The notes beneath the pieces are model-generated. The model did not search any database and was not told where the DNA came from. It saw only the letters and a program-made list of their open reading frames with translations. Below, in pieces: positions 5,127-5,302 of a DNA stretch of 5,302 nucleotides. Both the position numbers and the translations under genes were made by a program. How positions within the stretch are numbered: position 1 is the stretch's first letter; each line of letters opens with the position of its first letter. This DNA comes from UBA4717 sp002404395 (lineage in GTDB: Bacteria; Bacillota; Clostridia; Oscillospirales; CAG-272): assembly GCA_937902275.1 (NCBI GenBank), contig CALFNW010000032.1, forward strand, positions 1-5,302, written 5' to 3'.

Positions 5127-5302
5127 GCCTCGTATCCTTCCGGATTTGATCAGGATCGCGCATTGCGCCGCGCCGCGCGGCTCGTCGGCGGAGGGGTGTT
5201 ACTTTCTCGGGAACGAGAAAGGAAAACATCGCCTGCGGCGAGTTTGCACCAAAGAGTTCTTTCCGCAAGGGCGGGCGTCGCGCGCATTCGCGGCTGACTT
5301 CG
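5127..5302. other. Non-coding right end of the window
   Basis: After the fucO terminator I find no believable gene on either strand up to the window end. The region is GC-rich with many short palindromes, such as GCCGCGCGGC (5172-5181), and contains the multi-hairpin element. A reverse-strand open frame runs across it, but it extends into the fucO coding region and has no family features. Confidence 0.55.
5196..5262. repeat. REP-like multi-hairpin element
   Basis: Three small hairpins follow one another. CTTTCTCG (5202-5209) pairs with CGAGAAAG (5214-5221) over GGAA; TCGCC (5229-5233) pairs with GGCGA (5237-5241) over TGC; and AAAGA (5251-5255) with TCTTT (5258-5262) is a near-palindrome. 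No gene covers this stretch. The motif GTTACTTTCTCG...CGAGAAAG resembles short interspersed palindromic elements I recall from Ruminococcaceae genomes, but I cannot confirm that here. The element may continue past the window end. Confidence 0.5.

Noticed and set aside
4963..5268. Reverse-strand 101-residue frame at the right end
   Set aside because: It runs from the hairpin element into fucO through the terminator, and shows no recognisable domain.

Overview
The window looks like chromosomal DNA of a GC-rich Clostridia-type Firmicute, most like the gut Oscillospiraceae/Ruminococcaceae. The grounds are strong AAGGAGG-type ribosome binding sites, sigma-A promoters with extended -10 motifs, a clostridial-looking ECF sigma factor with a membrane partner gene, and compact non-coding repeats. 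This placement is inference from style, not from a database match.

Layout: (1) Bases 1-33 are the right end of a hairpin repeat that runs in from outside the window. (2) 117-1477 is a two-gene, translationally coupled unit: an ECF-type sigma factor, then a single-pass membrane protein that is probably its anti-sigma or sensor partner. (3) 1478-1782 is non-coding and holds a tandem array of four 36-base hairpin units, followed by a good promoter. (4) 1783-3654 is dxs, the first enzyme of the non-mevalonate isoprenoid pathway, with all the catalytic residues I checked. (5) 3655-3932 is a non-coding gap with a perfect 18-bp AT-only palindrome and a second good promoter. (6) 3933-5081 is a fucO-type lactaldehyde reductase (iron-dependent alcohol dehydrogenase), ended by a strong intrinsic terminator. 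(7) 5127-5302 is non-coding and carries a multi-hairpin, REP-like element running toward the window end.

All recognised genes are on the + strand, but they look like three separate transcription units (sigma operon, dxs, fucO) with no obvious shared pathway. The most interesting material is non-coding. The hairpin array has compensatory base changes that support a folded stem, and a copy of the same repeat lies on the other side of the sigma operon. The dxs promoter has a 9/9 match to a Spo0A box between its -35 and -10. The fucO promoter has an AT palindrome directly upstream. I see no clear new multi-gene system. The genes belong to known families, and what is new, if anything, is in the repeats and the promoter architecture.
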